Of a DNA stretch of 36,261 nt, positions 15,680 to 24,909 are shown piece by piece. Every line of letters starts with the position of its first letter. Within the stretch, counting starts at the first letter, position 1. Source of the stretch: Rickettsiales bacterium (GTDB lineage: Bacteria > Pseudomonadota > Alphaproteobacteria > Methylaequorales > Methylaequoraceae); contig NZFP01000023.1 in assembly GCA_002689325.1 (NCBI GenBank), positions 1 through 36,261 of the forward strand, written 5' to 3'. The notes below the pieces were generated by a model. That model did no database searches and was not told the DNA's origin. It saw nothing but the letters and a program-made list of their open reading frames with translations. Made by a program: the position numbers and the translations under genes.

Positions 15680-15756
15680 TGGCGCGCCCGGAGAGAGTCG
15701 AACTCCCAACCTTCTGATCCGTAGTCAGATGCTCTATCCAATTGAGCTACGGGCGC
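15680..15756 (-). tRNA. tRNA-Arg (anticodon ACG)
   Basis: A complete cloverleaf on the minus strand: acceptor GCGCCCG/CGGGCGC with discriminator G, D-arm with AGCTCAATTGGATAGAGC, anticodon stem TCTGA/TCAGA around loop CTACGGA (ACG at positions 34-36, normally edited to ICG), and T-loop GTTCGACTC. The 3' CCA is encoded. It reads CGU/CGC/CGA codons, and its editing implies a tadA gene elsewhere. Confidence 0.97.
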
Positions 15757-15938
15757 TTCACAAACAAAAAAAATACAAAAAAGTTAATCAAAAAAAAATT
15801 TAAAAAAAAAATAGACAGTTATTGAATCAATAATTAATATTTTTTTGTTTATTTTAAATTTTTTATAGGATATATCTATTCTTTATTTGTTAACAAAAAT
15901 TTATGATACTAATTAATTTAAACCAAACATAATATATT
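15757..15938. other. AT-rich intergenic region between tRNA-Arg and the lipoprotein gene
   Basis: 182 bases of nearly pure A/T with several A and T runs. It must contain the promoters of the divergent tRNA-Arg and lipoprotein genes. TATGATACT around 15902 is a possible -10 for the lipoprotein, but no convincing -35 or ribosome binding site is seen. No coding potential or structured RNA was recognised. Confidence 0.5.
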
Positions 15939-17105
15939 ATGAAAAAAAATCTCATCAAACCATTCATTTTTTTATTTATTCTCTCTACCTACTCTTGTAC
16001 AGGAGTTCAAGACTATGTTTTTCCATCTTTATCAGATGAAGAAGTGGTAGCTCCACCTGCTTTAGAGGATGTTCCAGCCACGATCGAATCTGCTGAATCT
16101 CCTTCCCAAGAAATACCTCCGTCGCAGTATGCTCAGCCAGCAGTAGCACAACCTCAAGTTGCCTACGATACTGGACCAACAGGTACATTTGTTGGTGGAA
16201 AAATCAACCAATTTAGAGCTGATTTATCCAGCATTCAAAATGCAGTTTCATCCCACAACAATGACTTTTTGAGATTCAAAGATCTTGTTGATGAGCAAAC
16301 ATCAGTTTATCAAGGTCTTTCAAGTGCCATACGTTCTAGATTACAGATTGGAACAACTCCTGGAAACCCTATCCTTGTGGGGCAATGGAATGATGCTCAA
16401 AGAGCTCTTGAAGATATACAAAATAATGTAAATAATTTACAAATTGTAAACAACCGTGTTACGGCTGATGCTGCATTAATAACACACTTAAAAAATGCAA
16501 TTGATTCAAGCTTCTTTATCTCAGGAGCTATTGATGAGGATCATAATCAACTTAAAGTTCTTAAAGACGATGTTCAAAGAACCTTTGTCTTGTACGCCCG
16601 CTTAATGGATGAGTTAGAAGAAAAGATTTCTAGAGAGATTCAAATATTAAATTCTGAAAGACAATATATGAAAGAGTTATCGGCAGATGTAGAAGTAGGT
16701 AAATTCGGTGGAAGAGTTTCTACTCCTCCAACTAGAGCTTCCCAATCGTCTACCACTCAAACTACTGGAGAAGAATCAGGTTCAATTAACACAATCAAAA
16801 TTGCTCCACTTAATTATGATAATGCTATATTAGTTATAAAGTTTGATGACACTAATTTTGATTACTCAACAGCACTGTTCGAATCTATTTCTAACGCTCT
16901 TGAGCAGATGCCTTCAGCTAGCTTTGAGGTAGTAGCCGTTAGCCCTACTGGTGGGGCAAGCTTTGCCGATAAAGCAAGACAAAGAGCATCCGAAGTTTTC
17001 AATAAGGTTGTGGAAATGGGTGTTCCATCTGAAAGAGTTTCATTAGCATCATCCAATAGTACCTCCGCTCAAGCTGAAGAAGTTCATATTTACCTCAAAA
17101 ACTAG
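15939..17105 (+). CDS. Envelope lipoprotein with coiled coil and degenerate OmpA-like C-terminus
   Basis: 388 residues. A signal peptide ends at STYSC with Cys20 as the likely lipidated residue; the lipobox is imperfect (Thr at -3). A Pro/Ala/Gln/Ser-rich linker (about 35-65) follows, then a helical, heptad-like region (about 75-235), a Ser/Thr linker (about 250-275) and a C-terminal domain. That last domain (about 285-388) resembles the OmpA-like peptidoglycan-binding fold: FDYSTALFESISNALEQ, then KARQRASEVFNKVVEMGVPSERVSLASS. The diagnostic NxxLSxxRAxxVxxxL residues are only partly kept, so peptidoglycan binding is uncertain. It ends on a CTAG shared with panC. I do not recognise a named family. 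Confidence 0.75.
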   Translation: MKKNLIKPFIFLFILSTYSCTGVQDYVFPSLSDEEVVAPPALEDVPATIESAESPSQEIPPSQYAQPAVAQPQVAYDTGPTGTFVGGKINQFRADLSSIQNAVSSHNNDFLRFKDLVDEQTSVYQGLSSAIRSRLQIGTTPGNPILVGQWNDAQRALEDIQNNVNNLQIVNNRVTADAALITHLKNAIDSSFFISGAIDEDHNQLKVLKDDVQRTFVLYARLMDELEEKISREIQILNSERQYMKELSADVEVGKFGGRVSTPPTRASQSSTTQTTGEESGSINTIKIAPLNYDNAILVIKFDDTNFDYSTALFESISNALEQMPSASFEVVAVSPTGGASFADKARQRASEVFNKVVEMGVPSERVSLASSNSTSAQAEEVHIYLKN

Positions 17106-17977
17106 TTTTTTTTCTCAACAGTTCTGATCAAACCCTCCTTTTTCACTAATCCCTTTCTCATCGCCATATTATCAATAAGTCTTACCCCATCTATTGTTAT
17201 CGAGATAAATATTCTACATTTAGCTGGAGTACTATCTAAGTCAGACAAACTTTCTTCTTTGAGCACTTCAATATAATTAACTTTTTCGATACCCACTTTC
17301 AAAAGCTTTCTTCTAAAGTAATTTATTTTACTTTTTTTTAACCCCAAGGTTTCAATATCAAACGCAATATTATTCATAGTCTCAAATATCATTTTAGTTA
17401 AATGTTTTCTTTTATCACTTATCAATTGATTACGTGATGACATAGCCAAACCATTTTTTTCTCTACTTGTTGATATGGTTATTAATTTTGTTTTAAAAAA
17501 AAAATCCTTAATTAATTTTTTAATTACCAAGATCTGTTGATAATCCTTTTGTCCTAATGTCATAAAATGAGGTTGAATTAAATTGAGAAATTTCAAAATT
17601 ACCAGCGCAACACCTGAAAAATGACCAGGTCTGTCAACGCCACATAATTTATTACCTATTTTTCCAATATCAACTGAAAAAGATGTGTCTGCAAAACTTT
17701 TTTTTGGCAAAAAAATTAAATTGATATTATGTTTTTTCAGTAGTTCCAAATCCTTATTTAAAGTTCTTGGATAATTTTTAAAATCGTTTTTCTCAGAAAA
17801 TTGAAGTGGGTTTACGTATATACTTACGAGTGAAAAAAAACCTTTTTTTTGTGACTTTTTTATAAGACTTAAATGTCCATCATGAAGGTTTCCCATTGTA
17901 GGAATAAAATTGATTTTTTTTATTTGCCTTATGTTATCTAAAGTTTCTACAAGTGCTTTTGTATTTTCTATTATCAT
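17102..17977 (-). CDS. panC: Pantothenate synthetase (pantoate-beta-alanine ligase)
   Basis: 291 residues. The nucleotide-binding HxGH motif is at 32-35 (PTMGNLHDGHLSLI) and the KMSKS-like loop is MSSRNQ near 180. GQKDYQQ near 142 is the usual pantoate/ATP-binding region. It joins pantoate to beta-alanine using ATP, the last step of vitamin B5 synthesis, and follows panB by 1 base. No panD or panE is in the window. Its TAG stop shares the palindrome CTAG with the converging lipoprotein gene. Confidence 0.95.
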   Translation of the reverse strand: MIIENTKALVETLDNIRQIKKINFIPTMGNLHDGHLSLIKKSQKKGFFSLVSIYVNPLQFSEKNDFKNYPRTLNKDLELLKKHNINLIFLPKKSFADTSFSVDIGKIGNKLCGVDRPGHFSGVALVILKFLNLIQPHFMTLGQKDYQQILVIKKLIKDFFFKTKLITISTSREKNGLAMSSRNQLISDKRKHLTKMIFETMNNIAFDIETLGLKKSKINYFRRKLLKVGIEKVNYIEVLKEESLSDLDSTPAKCRIFISITIDGVRLIDNMAMRKGLVKKEGLIRTVEKKN

Positions 17978-17978
17978 T

Positions 17979-18764
17979 TTACTTATAATAATTTTTTTTT
18001 TGCGGATATTTTCTTTTTACAACATCTGATGAAAATTTTTCAAATGCTCGGGAAATTATCGCATCTAAGTTCGAATATTTTTTTAAAAATTTAGCATTAA
18101 AATCAGTTAAACCCAGAAGGTCTTCAGCAACAAGAATTTGTCCATCGCATTCTGATGTAGCACCAATACCAATAATAGGAGTATTTGATTTTTTCATTAA
18201 CTTTTTAACAATTGACTCGACTGTGCACTCGATTACAATTGAAAAAACGCCAGCTTGCTCTAAAGAACCAAGATCATCCAATATCTTTTTTTCTTCATTT
18301 TTTTTTCTTCCATAAATTGGATACTTTCCATCGTGTTTTTGAGGTAGAAGGCCAATATGGCCCATCACATTAATTTTTTTTTTTATAAGAAACGTAATTG
18401 TATCAAAAAATTTTTCTCCGCCTTCTAGTTTAACTGCATCTGCTCCAGTTTCTGATATAATTTTTTTTGCATTTTTATAAGCTAATTTAGCATCTTTTTC
18501 ATAAGTCCCATATGGCATATCAACCACAACCATTGAATTTTTAGCTTGCCCTACAACAGCTTTTGCATGCTGTAAAATTAAGTCAATACTTACTTTTCTT
18601 GTTGAGTTGAATCCATACAAAACAGGTCCGACAGAGTCACCAACTAAAATTATATCTGCATATTTGTCTGCAATTTTAGCAATTGGCGCTGTATATGATG
18701 TAATACAAATAATGGGTATCTTTTTTTTAAATTTCTCAAATATTTTTTTTTTTTTCAAAAACAT
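17979..18764 (-). CDS. panB: 3-methyl-2-oxobutanoate hydroxymethyltransferase (ketopantoate hydroxymethyltransferase)
   Basis: 261 residues from the chosen ATG. Metal and substrate residues are visible: D43 (GDSVG), D82 (VVDMPYG), E114 (VKLEGG), the HIGLLPQ loop near 136 and the catalytic E179 (IVIEC). It makes ketopantoate from alpha-ketoisovalerate with methylenetetrahydrofolate. The frame stays open to a TTG at 18785. I prefer the ATG at 18764 because PanB proteins usually begin shortly before the ITSYTAP strand and neither start has a ribosome binding site. A 13-base T run within the first codons is in frame. Confidence 0.93.
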   Translation of the reverse strand: MFLKKKKIFEKFKKKIPIICITSYTAPIAKIADKYADIILVGDSVGPVLYGFNSTRKVSIDLILQHAKAVVGQAKNSMVVVDMPYGTYEKDAKLAYKNAKKIISETGADAVKLEGGEKFFDTITFLIKKKINVMGHIGLLPQKHDGKYPIYGRKKNEEKKILDDLGSLEQAGVFSIVIECTVESIVKKLMKKSNTPIIGIGATSECDGQILVAEDLLGLTDFNAKFLKKYSNLDAIISRAFEKFSSDVVKRKYPQKKNYYK

Positions 18765-18817
18765 TAGCAAATTATTTTTATACAATTAGCATTAGATTTT
18801 TTAAAATAGCATATTTT
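18765..18817. promoter_or_regulatory. Divergent start region of panB and ggt
   Basis: 53 bases of A/T-rich sequence separate the panB ATG from the ggt ATG. Promoters for both must lie here or extend into the genes. No operator or ribosome binding site stands out. Confidence 0.35.
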
Positions 18818-20501
18818 ATGATTATAAAGAGAATAAAAATTTTTCTAATAATATTTTTACTTTGTATAATGCAATCATACTCATATTCTGAGGATGTTTA
18901 CATTGATCCAGAGCCTTACAAAACTGAATCCACCTATAATAATAAATATTATGTAGGATCTAATATAATTGTAGTTACAGCTAATGATTACGCCACAAAA
19001 ATTGGATATGATATTCTTGTGAATGGAGGAACTGTGTATGATGCAGCTGTTTCTATACAAATAGCTTTAGGCTTAGTAGAACCTCAATCGTCAGGACTTG
19101 GAGGAGGACTATTTATAACTTTTTTTGATAATGCTTCAAAAAAAATTATGACTTATGAAGGAAGAGAAACTGCACCTAAAAATATTAATGAGAATTTATT
19201 TCTTGATGAAAACCAAAAACCCAAAAAATTTTTTTCTGCGGTGGTTGGAGGGTTGTCTGTTGGCACTCCAGGAACCTTAAAGACTTTATATGAACTTAGC
19301 CAAGACTATGGCACAATTAAATGGAAATATTTACTAAAACCAGTTACTAAACTTGCTAATGAAGGGATTATTCCACCTAAAAGGCTTGTTAGTGCTTTAA
19401 AAAAAGAGAAATACTTATTTGATTTAGATCCTAATTCAAAATTTAAAAAAATACTAAACAACCCTAAAAAAAAGTTTTTTAATTATGACTACGCCAATAC
19501 CTTAGAAAAAATATCAGAAAATATTGAGGACTTTTATGATGGTAAAATAGCTTCAAATATCGTTAAAAAAATAAAAAGCTCAAAAAACCCAGGCTTTATG
19601 ACAAATACTGATTTAGCAAATTATAAAGTTAACAAAAAAAATGCACTCTGTCGTAGGTTAAAAAATGGATTTAAAGTTTGTGGACCTAGTTTACCTTCAT
19701 CAGGAACTATAAGTATAATACAGGCACTTAAACTTTACGAAAATTTGTATCATAAAGATAAAACAGCAAACTCAGAAGAAAATTTTACACTTAAATTGTC
19801 TATATTAAATTTTGTATATTACCTGAGAGACAAATATCTTGGAGACGATACTTTTGATGATGTAAATGTAGATGAATTGTTAGATCTTAGATTTCTTTCA
19901 AAACAATTCAACTTATTTAAAAAACTCAAGATTAGTTTAATCAATGAAGACCTTGACGAAATCCTTAACTCAACAAGTCATTTCACTTTAGTAGACAAAT
20001 ACCAAAATGTAATTTCTGTTACATCAAGTATTGAAAGTTCATTCGGCTCAAGACTTGTTACTGATGGTTTTTTTCTAAATAATCAACTTACTGATTTCCG
20101 ATTCAAAACAACAGATATCAATGGAAAAGTTCTTAAAAATATCCCACAAGGTAACAAAAAACCATTGAGTTCTATGTCGCCACTAATTATTTTCGATAAA
20201 CATGACAATTTTTACATGACAGTTGGTTCACCTGGAGGTAAAGCTATAATTTCATATGTATTTAGAGTTGTAAGTGAAGATTTTTTTTCTAACTACAAAA
20301 TAAGAGAGATTGTTGAAAGACCGAACTTCTTAAAAATAAATGGAAAAAGTTTTTTTGAAAAAAAAAAAATTAAATAATATATCATCAGAAAGTGCAAAAA
20401 TCAGGAAGCTAACTAGTGGGCTTGCTATCATTAAAAAAAGAAAAAAGTCTTACATAGGAGTTGCAGATTCCAGAAGAGATGGATCAGTAAGAGGAAAATA
20501 A
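18818..20501 (+). CDS. ggt: Gamma-glutamyltransferase, frame interrupted at an A12 tract near the C-terminus
   Basis: The first frame gives 519 residues with a signal peptide (1-24). It has the substrate-grip R116 (YEGRETAP), the self-cleavage nucleophile T386 (STSHF, aligned to the TTH motif), the FFLNNQLTDF segment and the SSMSPL/GSPGG oxyanion region. It would be an N-terminal nucleophile enzyme of the periplasm that cleaves glutathione-type gamma-glutamyl bonds. It stops just after an A12 run (20358-20369). The next 42 codons in another frame end IGVADSRRDGSVRGK, exactly the expected C-terminus. Removing one A restores a 560-residue protein of normal length. Whether the shift is real, a sequencing error or bypassed by slippage cannot be told from sequence. 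Confidence 0.88.
20358..20369 (+). repeat. A12 homopolymer, frameshift point in ggt
   Basis: Twelve consecutive A residues follow G20357. The upstream frame runs into a TAA at 20375, while the downstream GGT tail is in the frame reached by skipping one base. Poly-A tracts of this length are known sites of RNA polymerase slippage and of sequencing indels. Confidence 0.85.
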
Positions 20502-20545
20502 TTTTTATTTTACAAAGATGACAAATTTGGTATAAAAGTTTAATC

Positions 20546-20680
20546 ATGAAAAGAACTTATCAACCAAGTAATATTGTAAGAAAAAGAAGGCATGGATTTA
20601 GATCCAGAATGTCTACACCAGGTGGAAAAAAAGTACTCATCAGAAGAAGACAAAAAGGTAGAAAAACCTTATCTGCCTGA
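20546..20680 (+). CDS. rpmH: Ribosomal protein bL34
   Basis: 44 codons reading [18 protein letters not shown] and ending QKGRKTLSA, an unmistakable bL34. It is very basic, as expected for a 50S subunit protein. It directly precedes and overlaps rnpA, the standard order. It is short enough to be missed by ORF length cut-offs. Confidence 0.98.
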   Translation: MKRTYQPSNIVRKRRHGFRSRMSTPGGKKVLIRRRQKGRKTLSA

Positions 20681-20993
20681 TAAATCTAATAGACTAAAAA
20701 AAAGGTCAGAATTTATAGGTTTAAGAAATAAATGTAGATCACTGCACGGTAAATTTGTAATTGTAAACATTAAGAAAGATCCCAATTTCACAAAATATGG
20801 GCTAACTGTAAGCAAAAAGATTGGAAATGCTGTAAAAAGAAACTACTTGAAAAGAATATTCAGATCAATAATTAGAAAAAATTGGAAGACTATCAAAAAT
20901 TCTATTTCCTTTGAAATAATACCAAAGAAAAAAATATTAAATCATTCATTTGCTGAAATAGAAAAGGATATTAAAGAAATTTTAAATAAATAG
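20592..20993 (+). CDS. rnpA: RNase P protein component, start inside or at the end of rpmH
   Basis: The RnpA core starts at [10 protein letters not shown] and continues through [34 protein letters not shown] (the RNR-type RNA-binding motif, about 85-100) to the C-terminal helix. It assists the RNase P RNA in maturing tRNA 5' ends. The only ATG or GTG starts in frame are at 20592 and 20622, both inside rpmH in another frame; they add 17-27 extra residues. A CTG at 20673 overlapping the rpmH stop would give 106 residues, the usual length. The coordinates use the first ATG; the true start is open. Confidence 0.85.
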   Translation: MDLDPECLHQVEKKYSSEEDKKVEKPYLPDKSNRLKKRSEFIGLRNKCRSLHGKFVIVNIKKDPNFTKYGLTVSKKIGNAVKRNYLKRIFRSIIRKNWKTIKNSISFEIIPKKKILNHSFAEIEKDIKEILNK

Positions 20994-21050
20994 AATTTCT
21001 AAAGTCATTGAAAGTTCGTTAAGTTTCTTATATTAGTATATTTTGTAAAA

Positions 21051-22730
21051 ATGGATAATCAAAAAAACTTATTACTCGCTGTCGTTTTCTCACTAGTCAT
21101 TTTAATTGGTTTCGACTTCTTTTTCGCTCCCAATACAAATGAATCTGATGAAAAACAATTAAATAAAAATGTCTCTAAAGAAACTGCTGACAAAAATATA
21201 CCCACAATAGATACCTCATTAGTAAAAAAATCAAACAAAAATAAATCTTCTGAAAGCCGGGTACAATTTAAATCAAATAGAATTGAGGGAAGCATCAACT
21301 TATTTGGAGCTACAATTGATGATATAATTTTAAGTGATTATTTTCGAACAATTGAAAAAAAAGAAAAAGTTCGTGTTCTTTATAAAGAAAGTAGTAATTC
21401 ACCATACTTTCTGAGGATGGGTTGGGCATCCACTGACAAATCCATAGAGCTTCCAGATAAAGATAGCCTTTGGAAAGCCTCTAAAGAGAACTTCAACAAT
21501 GAGAAAATAAAACTGGAATGGTCTAACAATAAAGGACTTAAAATTATTAGAGAAATTTCTTTTGATAAAAATTTTATGATAACTATCACAGACCAAGTGA
21601 TAAACGGTACATCTGAAACAATTGACTTAACAAATTTCTCCTATTTAAGAAGAAAAAACTATGAACCTGAAAACAAGTTTTTTATACTCCATGAAGGCCC
21701 ACTTGGAGTTTTTAATGATACTTTAAAAGAAGTCTCCTATGACGAGCTTCAAGAAGATAAAGAAATTGTTGAATCTACAACAAACGGATGGATAGGTTAC
21801 ACTGACCACTATTGGCAAGTTGCAATTTTTCCAGACACAAACGAATCATTTAAGGCAAGGTTTAAAACTTTAAATAATCAACGTAATTCAATTCAAATAG
21901 ATTTTATAAATAATAATGTAAAATCTGTAAAACCAAATGAAAGCCTAATCTCAAAATCTTATGTTTTTGCTGGGGCTAAAGAAGTACCATTGATTGACAA
22001 CTACATCAAACAACTCAATGTGAATAAGCTTGATTTATCAGTAGATTTTGGTTGGTTCTATTTTCTTACCAAACCTCTTTTTTATGCTCTTAATTTTTTA
22101 TCTACTAAATTCCAAAATTTTGGAGTTGGAATTATAATTCTTACAATTTTTATAAGAATTATTCTATTTCCTCTAGCAAATAAATCATTTAAATCAATGA
22201 ACTCAATGAGAATCTTAACACCAGAAATTCAGAGAGTAAGAGAAAGATATAAAGATGATAAACAAAAAATGAACCAAGAAATGTTTGCTCTTTATAGAGA
22301 AAAAAAAATTAACCCTGCGGCAGGGTGTCTTCCTATCTTAATTCAAATCCCAATTTTCTTTGCATTATACAAAGTTCTATTTGTTTCAATAGAAATGAGG
22401 CATGCCCCTTTCTTCGGTTGGATTAAAGATTTATCAGCTCCTGATCCTACCAGTTTATTTAACCTCTTTGGATTAATTCCTTGGGACCCACCATTATTTT
22501 TGACTATAGGAATTTGGCCACTTCTTATGGGGCTTACAATGTATTTACAACAAAAAATTAACCCTCCACCTCCTGATCCTATTCAGGCCAAAATTTTTAT
22601 GATGTTACCTTTTATTTTTACTTTTTTATTAGCCACTTTTCCCTCTGGAATGGTCGTGTATTGGACTGTGAATAATGTATTATCTATAGGGCAACAATAT
22701 ATTTTATTAAAAAAACAAAAAAAAGAATAA
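21051..22730 (+). CDS. yidC: Membrane protein insertase YidC
   Basis: 559 residues. An N-terminal membrane anchor (about 8-26, LLAVVFSLVILIGFDFFF) is followed by a Ser/Lys-rich linker, the large periplasmic beta-sandwich domain (about 70-325) typical of Gram-negative YidC, and the conserved five-helix insertase core. The core begins FGWFYFLTKPLFYAL (about 335), with RMxxLxPExxxxRxRYKDDKQKMNQEMFALYREKKINPAAGCLPILIQIPIFFALY-type residues from about 385 to 445. It inserts inner-membrane proteins alone or with SecYEG. It sits in the rpmH-rnpA-yidC-engB order. Confidence 0.96.
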   Translation: MDNQKNLLLAVVFSLVILIGFDFFFAPNTNESDEKQLNKNVSKETADKNIPTIDTSLVKKSNKNKSSESRVQFKSNRIEGSINLFGATIDDIILSDYFRTIEKKEKVRVLYKESSNSPYFLRMGWASTDKSIELPDKDSLWKASKENFNNEKIKLEWSNNKGLKIIREISFDKNFMITITDQVINGTSETIDLTNFSYLRRKNYEPENKFFILHEGPLGVFNDTLKEVSYDELQEDKEIVESTTNGWIGYTDHYWQVAIFPDTNESFKARFKTLNNQRNSIQIDFINNNVKSVKPNESLISKSYVFAGAKEVPLIDNYIKQLNVNKLDLSVDFGWFYFLTKPLFYALNFLSTKFQNFGVGIIILTIFIRIILFPLANKSFKSMNSMRILTPEIQRVRERYKDDKQKMNQEMFALYREKKINPAAGCLPILIQIPIFFALYKVLFVSIEMRHAPFFGWIKDLSAPDPTSLFNLFGLIPWDPPLFLTIGIWPLLMGLTMYLQQKINPPPPDPIQAKIFMMLPFIFTFLLATFPSGMVVYWTVNNVLSIGQQYILLKKQKKE

Positions 22731-22749
22731 TTAAAATTTGGAATAATCC

Positions 22750-23340
22750 GTGAGTGAAGATTGGAAGTTTATCAAAGAAGTTCACTCTTTTAAAGAACTT
22801 CCTTCAGATCAAATACCTGAATTTATTTTTTGGGGTCGCTCTAATGTTGGAAAGTCCTCCCTCATAAACTCTTTGACAAAAAAAAAAATTGCAAAAACTT
22901 CAAGAACACCTGGAAGAACTAAATCCTTAGTTTTTTTTCAGTATAAAAATATTTTAAGAATTGTTGACTTTCCGGGTTATGGTTTTTCAAAAATCTCCGC
23001 GAAACAAATCTTCAAATTAGATTTATTATTAGATCAATATTTTCAAAAAAGAGAAAATTTAAAAAAGATTTTTCTGTTAATTGACTCTAGACATCTTTTA
23101 AAACCAATTGATTTATCAATTATAAAGCTTCTTGAAAAAATTTCCGAAAAAGAAATTATTTTTGTCTTTACAAAAAAAGATAAAATAAAAAATTTAAAAC
23201 TTTTAAAAGAAAATAATGAATCTCTTAATCTTATAAAAAAAGAGTTTAATAAAAATATCTTTAATACTAGTATTAAGGAAAGTAATGGGATAATTTTATT
23301 AAAAAAATTTTTATTCAAATCTCAAAATATTAATGATTAA
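22750..23340 (+). CDS. engB: Ribosome biogenesis GTPase EngB (YihA/YsxC)
   Basis: 196 residues of the TrmE-Era-EngA-EngB family: G1 GRSNVGKSS (29-37), G2 region TSRTPGRTKSL (50-60), G3 DFPGYGFS (73-80) and G4 TKKDK (141-145). It acts in large ribosomal subunit assembly. The start is GTG, 19 bases after the yidC stop; no better ATG lies upstream of the G1 motif. An in-frame A11 run encodes part of SLTKKKIAKT. The last 8 bases overlap argB. Confidence 0.93.
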   Translation: MSEDWKFIKEVHSFKELPSDQIPEFIFWGRSNVGKSSLINSLTKKKIAKTSRTPGRTKSLVFFQYKNILRIVDFPGYGFSKISAKQIFKLDLLLDQYFQKRENLKKIFLLIDSRHLLKPIDLSIIKLLEKISEKEIIFVFTKKDKIKNLKLLKENNESLNLIKKEFNKNIFNTSIKESNGIILLKKFLFKSQNIND

Positions 23341-24232
23341 AATTTCTGAATCAAAAGGTGGCGACTGGCTGAAGCAAACATCAATTTTATCTCAAGCATT
23401 ACCATTCATGCAAAGGTATGCTGGAAAAAATATAACAATTAAATATGGTGGCTCAGCGATGGGCGAAGATAAGCTTTCCTCAAGTTTTGCAAGGGACATC
23501 GTGCTTCTTAAGCAAGTTGGCATCAATCCTATTGTAATTCATGGAGGGGGGCCAAGAATAAAAAAAATGTTAGACAGACTAAAAGTCAAGAGTTCTTTTG
23601 TTGATGGTTTAAGGGTTACAGATAAAGAAACTATGGATATTGTTGAAATGGTTTTATCTGGTTCAATTAATAAAGAAATAGTTATGGAAATTAACAAAGA
23701 GGGGGGGATGGCTATCGGCCTTTCAGGAAAAGATGCTTTATTAGCCAAAACCAAAAAATTTAAAAAAAAAAAAGCCAGAGGTGAAATCGAAAAAATATTA
23801 GATTTAGGTTTTGTAGGTCTACCTAGTAAAATTAATACCGACTTCTTAAAATGGTGCATTCAAACTGATTTTATTCCAGTTATATCTCCAATTGGATATG
23901 GAGAAAAATTTGAAACCTACAATATCAACGCTGATACAATGTCTGGAGCTATTTCTGCATCTATTCTATCAGAAAGACTAATTCTATTAACTGACGTCAA
24001 AGGAGTATTAGATAAAAAAGGTAACTTGTTAACCCAAATTAAGATATCCGAAGTTAAGAAATTAATTAATAATGGAACTATCTCTGGAGGAATGATACCA
24101 AAAGTTGAGACTTGTGTCGAAGCTGTAAAAAATGGGGTCAAAGCAGCAGTCATTCTTGATGGAAGACTTGAACATTCAATATTATTAGAAATCTTTACTG
24201 AACATGGTGTTGGTACACTAATCACTAATTAA
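23333..24232 (+). CDS. argB: Acetylglutamate kinase
   Basis: 299 residues of the amino-acid kinase fold: KYGGSAM (37-43) and HGGGPRI (70-76) at the phosphate site, a YNINADTMSGAIS segment near 200 for N-acetylglutamate/ATP, and the C-terminal GGMIPKVETCVEAVKNGV. It phosphorylates N-acetylglutamate, the second step of arginine synthesis, and supplies the pathway that argD and argF continue. It carries an in-frame A12 run (23762-23773) encoding lysines. The following gene starts with no gap. Confidence 0.96.
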   Translation: MIKISESKGGDWLKQTSILSQALPFMQRYAGKNITIKYGGSAMGEDKLSSSFARDIVLLKQVGINPIVIHGGGPRIKKMLDRLKVKSSFVDGLRVTDKETMDIVEMVLSGSINKEIVMEINKEGGMAIGLSGKDALLAKTKKFKKKKARGEIEKILDLGFVGLPSKINTDFLKWCIQTDFIPVISPIGYGEKFETYNINADTMSGAISASILSERLILLTDVKGVLDKKGNLLTQIKISEVKKLINNGTISGGMIPKVETCVEAVKNGVKAAVILDGRLEHSILLEIFTEHGVGTLITN

Positions 24233-24901
24233 ATGCTTAAAAGAAATTTTGAGAAAAAAAACTTTTGGATTTTTGATCTAGACAATACAATTTATGATTC
24301 GAAGACAAAGATTTTTGATCAAATTGACATACGGATGAAAAAGTTTATATCTTCAAGATTGAATATATCCGAGAAAGAAGCTTTCAAAATTCAGAAGAAA
24401 TTCTATAAAGAATACGGGACTACTCTTTCTGGGTTGACAAAGCACTACCAAGTACAACCTAATGAGTTTTTAAAATATGTTCATGATGTTGACCTTAGCA
24501 AATTAAAAAAATGTCCTGGCCTATTCAAAGAAATTAACCAGTTACCAGGAAGAAAAATTATTTATACTAATGGTGATCACGATTATGCAAAAAAAGTTCT
24601 CAATTCACTTGGTATAGAAAGTCTTTTTGAGTATATTCTTGATATAACAAGAAGCAAATATATACCTAAACCCTCAGTTCAGCCTCTAATCACTTATTTA
24701 AAAAAAAATAAAATTAAAGCTCAGGCTTGTGTATATTTTGAAGACCTTGAAAAAAATCTTGAGAATGCCCATAAATATGGAATAACAACTATTCACATTA
24801 AGGATTTAAAAAATAAAAAAAAATCAACTCAACCATTCATTGATTTTAGATTTAAGAGTATATTAGAAGCTTTAAACACAATTAATAAAACATATAACTA
24901 G
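24233..24901 (+). CDS. HAD-superfamily hydrolase, pyrimidine 5'-nucleotidase (SDT1-like) type
   Basis: 222 residues. HAD motif I is [10 protein letters not shown] with D15 nucleophile and D17 acid/base, motif II is IIYTNGD (about 104-110), the motif III lysine lies in [11 protein letters not shown] (about 138-148) and motif IV is YFEDLEKNL (about 168-176). The [12 protein letters not shown] cap segment (about 61-72) is typical of SDT1/PHM8-like pyrimidine nucleotidases. The arrangement argB-HAD-dapD is frequent in Alphaproteobacteria. The true substrate is not known. Confidence 0.88.
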   Translation: MLKRNFEKKNFWIFDLDNTIYDSKTKIFDQIDIRMKKFISSRLNISEKEAFKIQKKFYKEYGTTLSGLTKHYQVQPNEFLKYVHDVDLSKLKKCPGLFKEINQLPGRKIIYTNGDHDYAKKVLNSLGIESLFEYILDITRSKYIPKPSVQPLITYLKKNKIKAQACVYFEDLEKNLENAHKYGITTIHIKDLKNKKKSTQPFIDFRFKSILEALNTINKTYN

Positions 24902-24909
24902 GCACAAAT

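Noticed and set aside
15680-15756. tRNA-Arg as an integration site for a mobile element
   Set aside because: No integrase, no phage genes and no repeated tRNA end were found; both sides are core genes.
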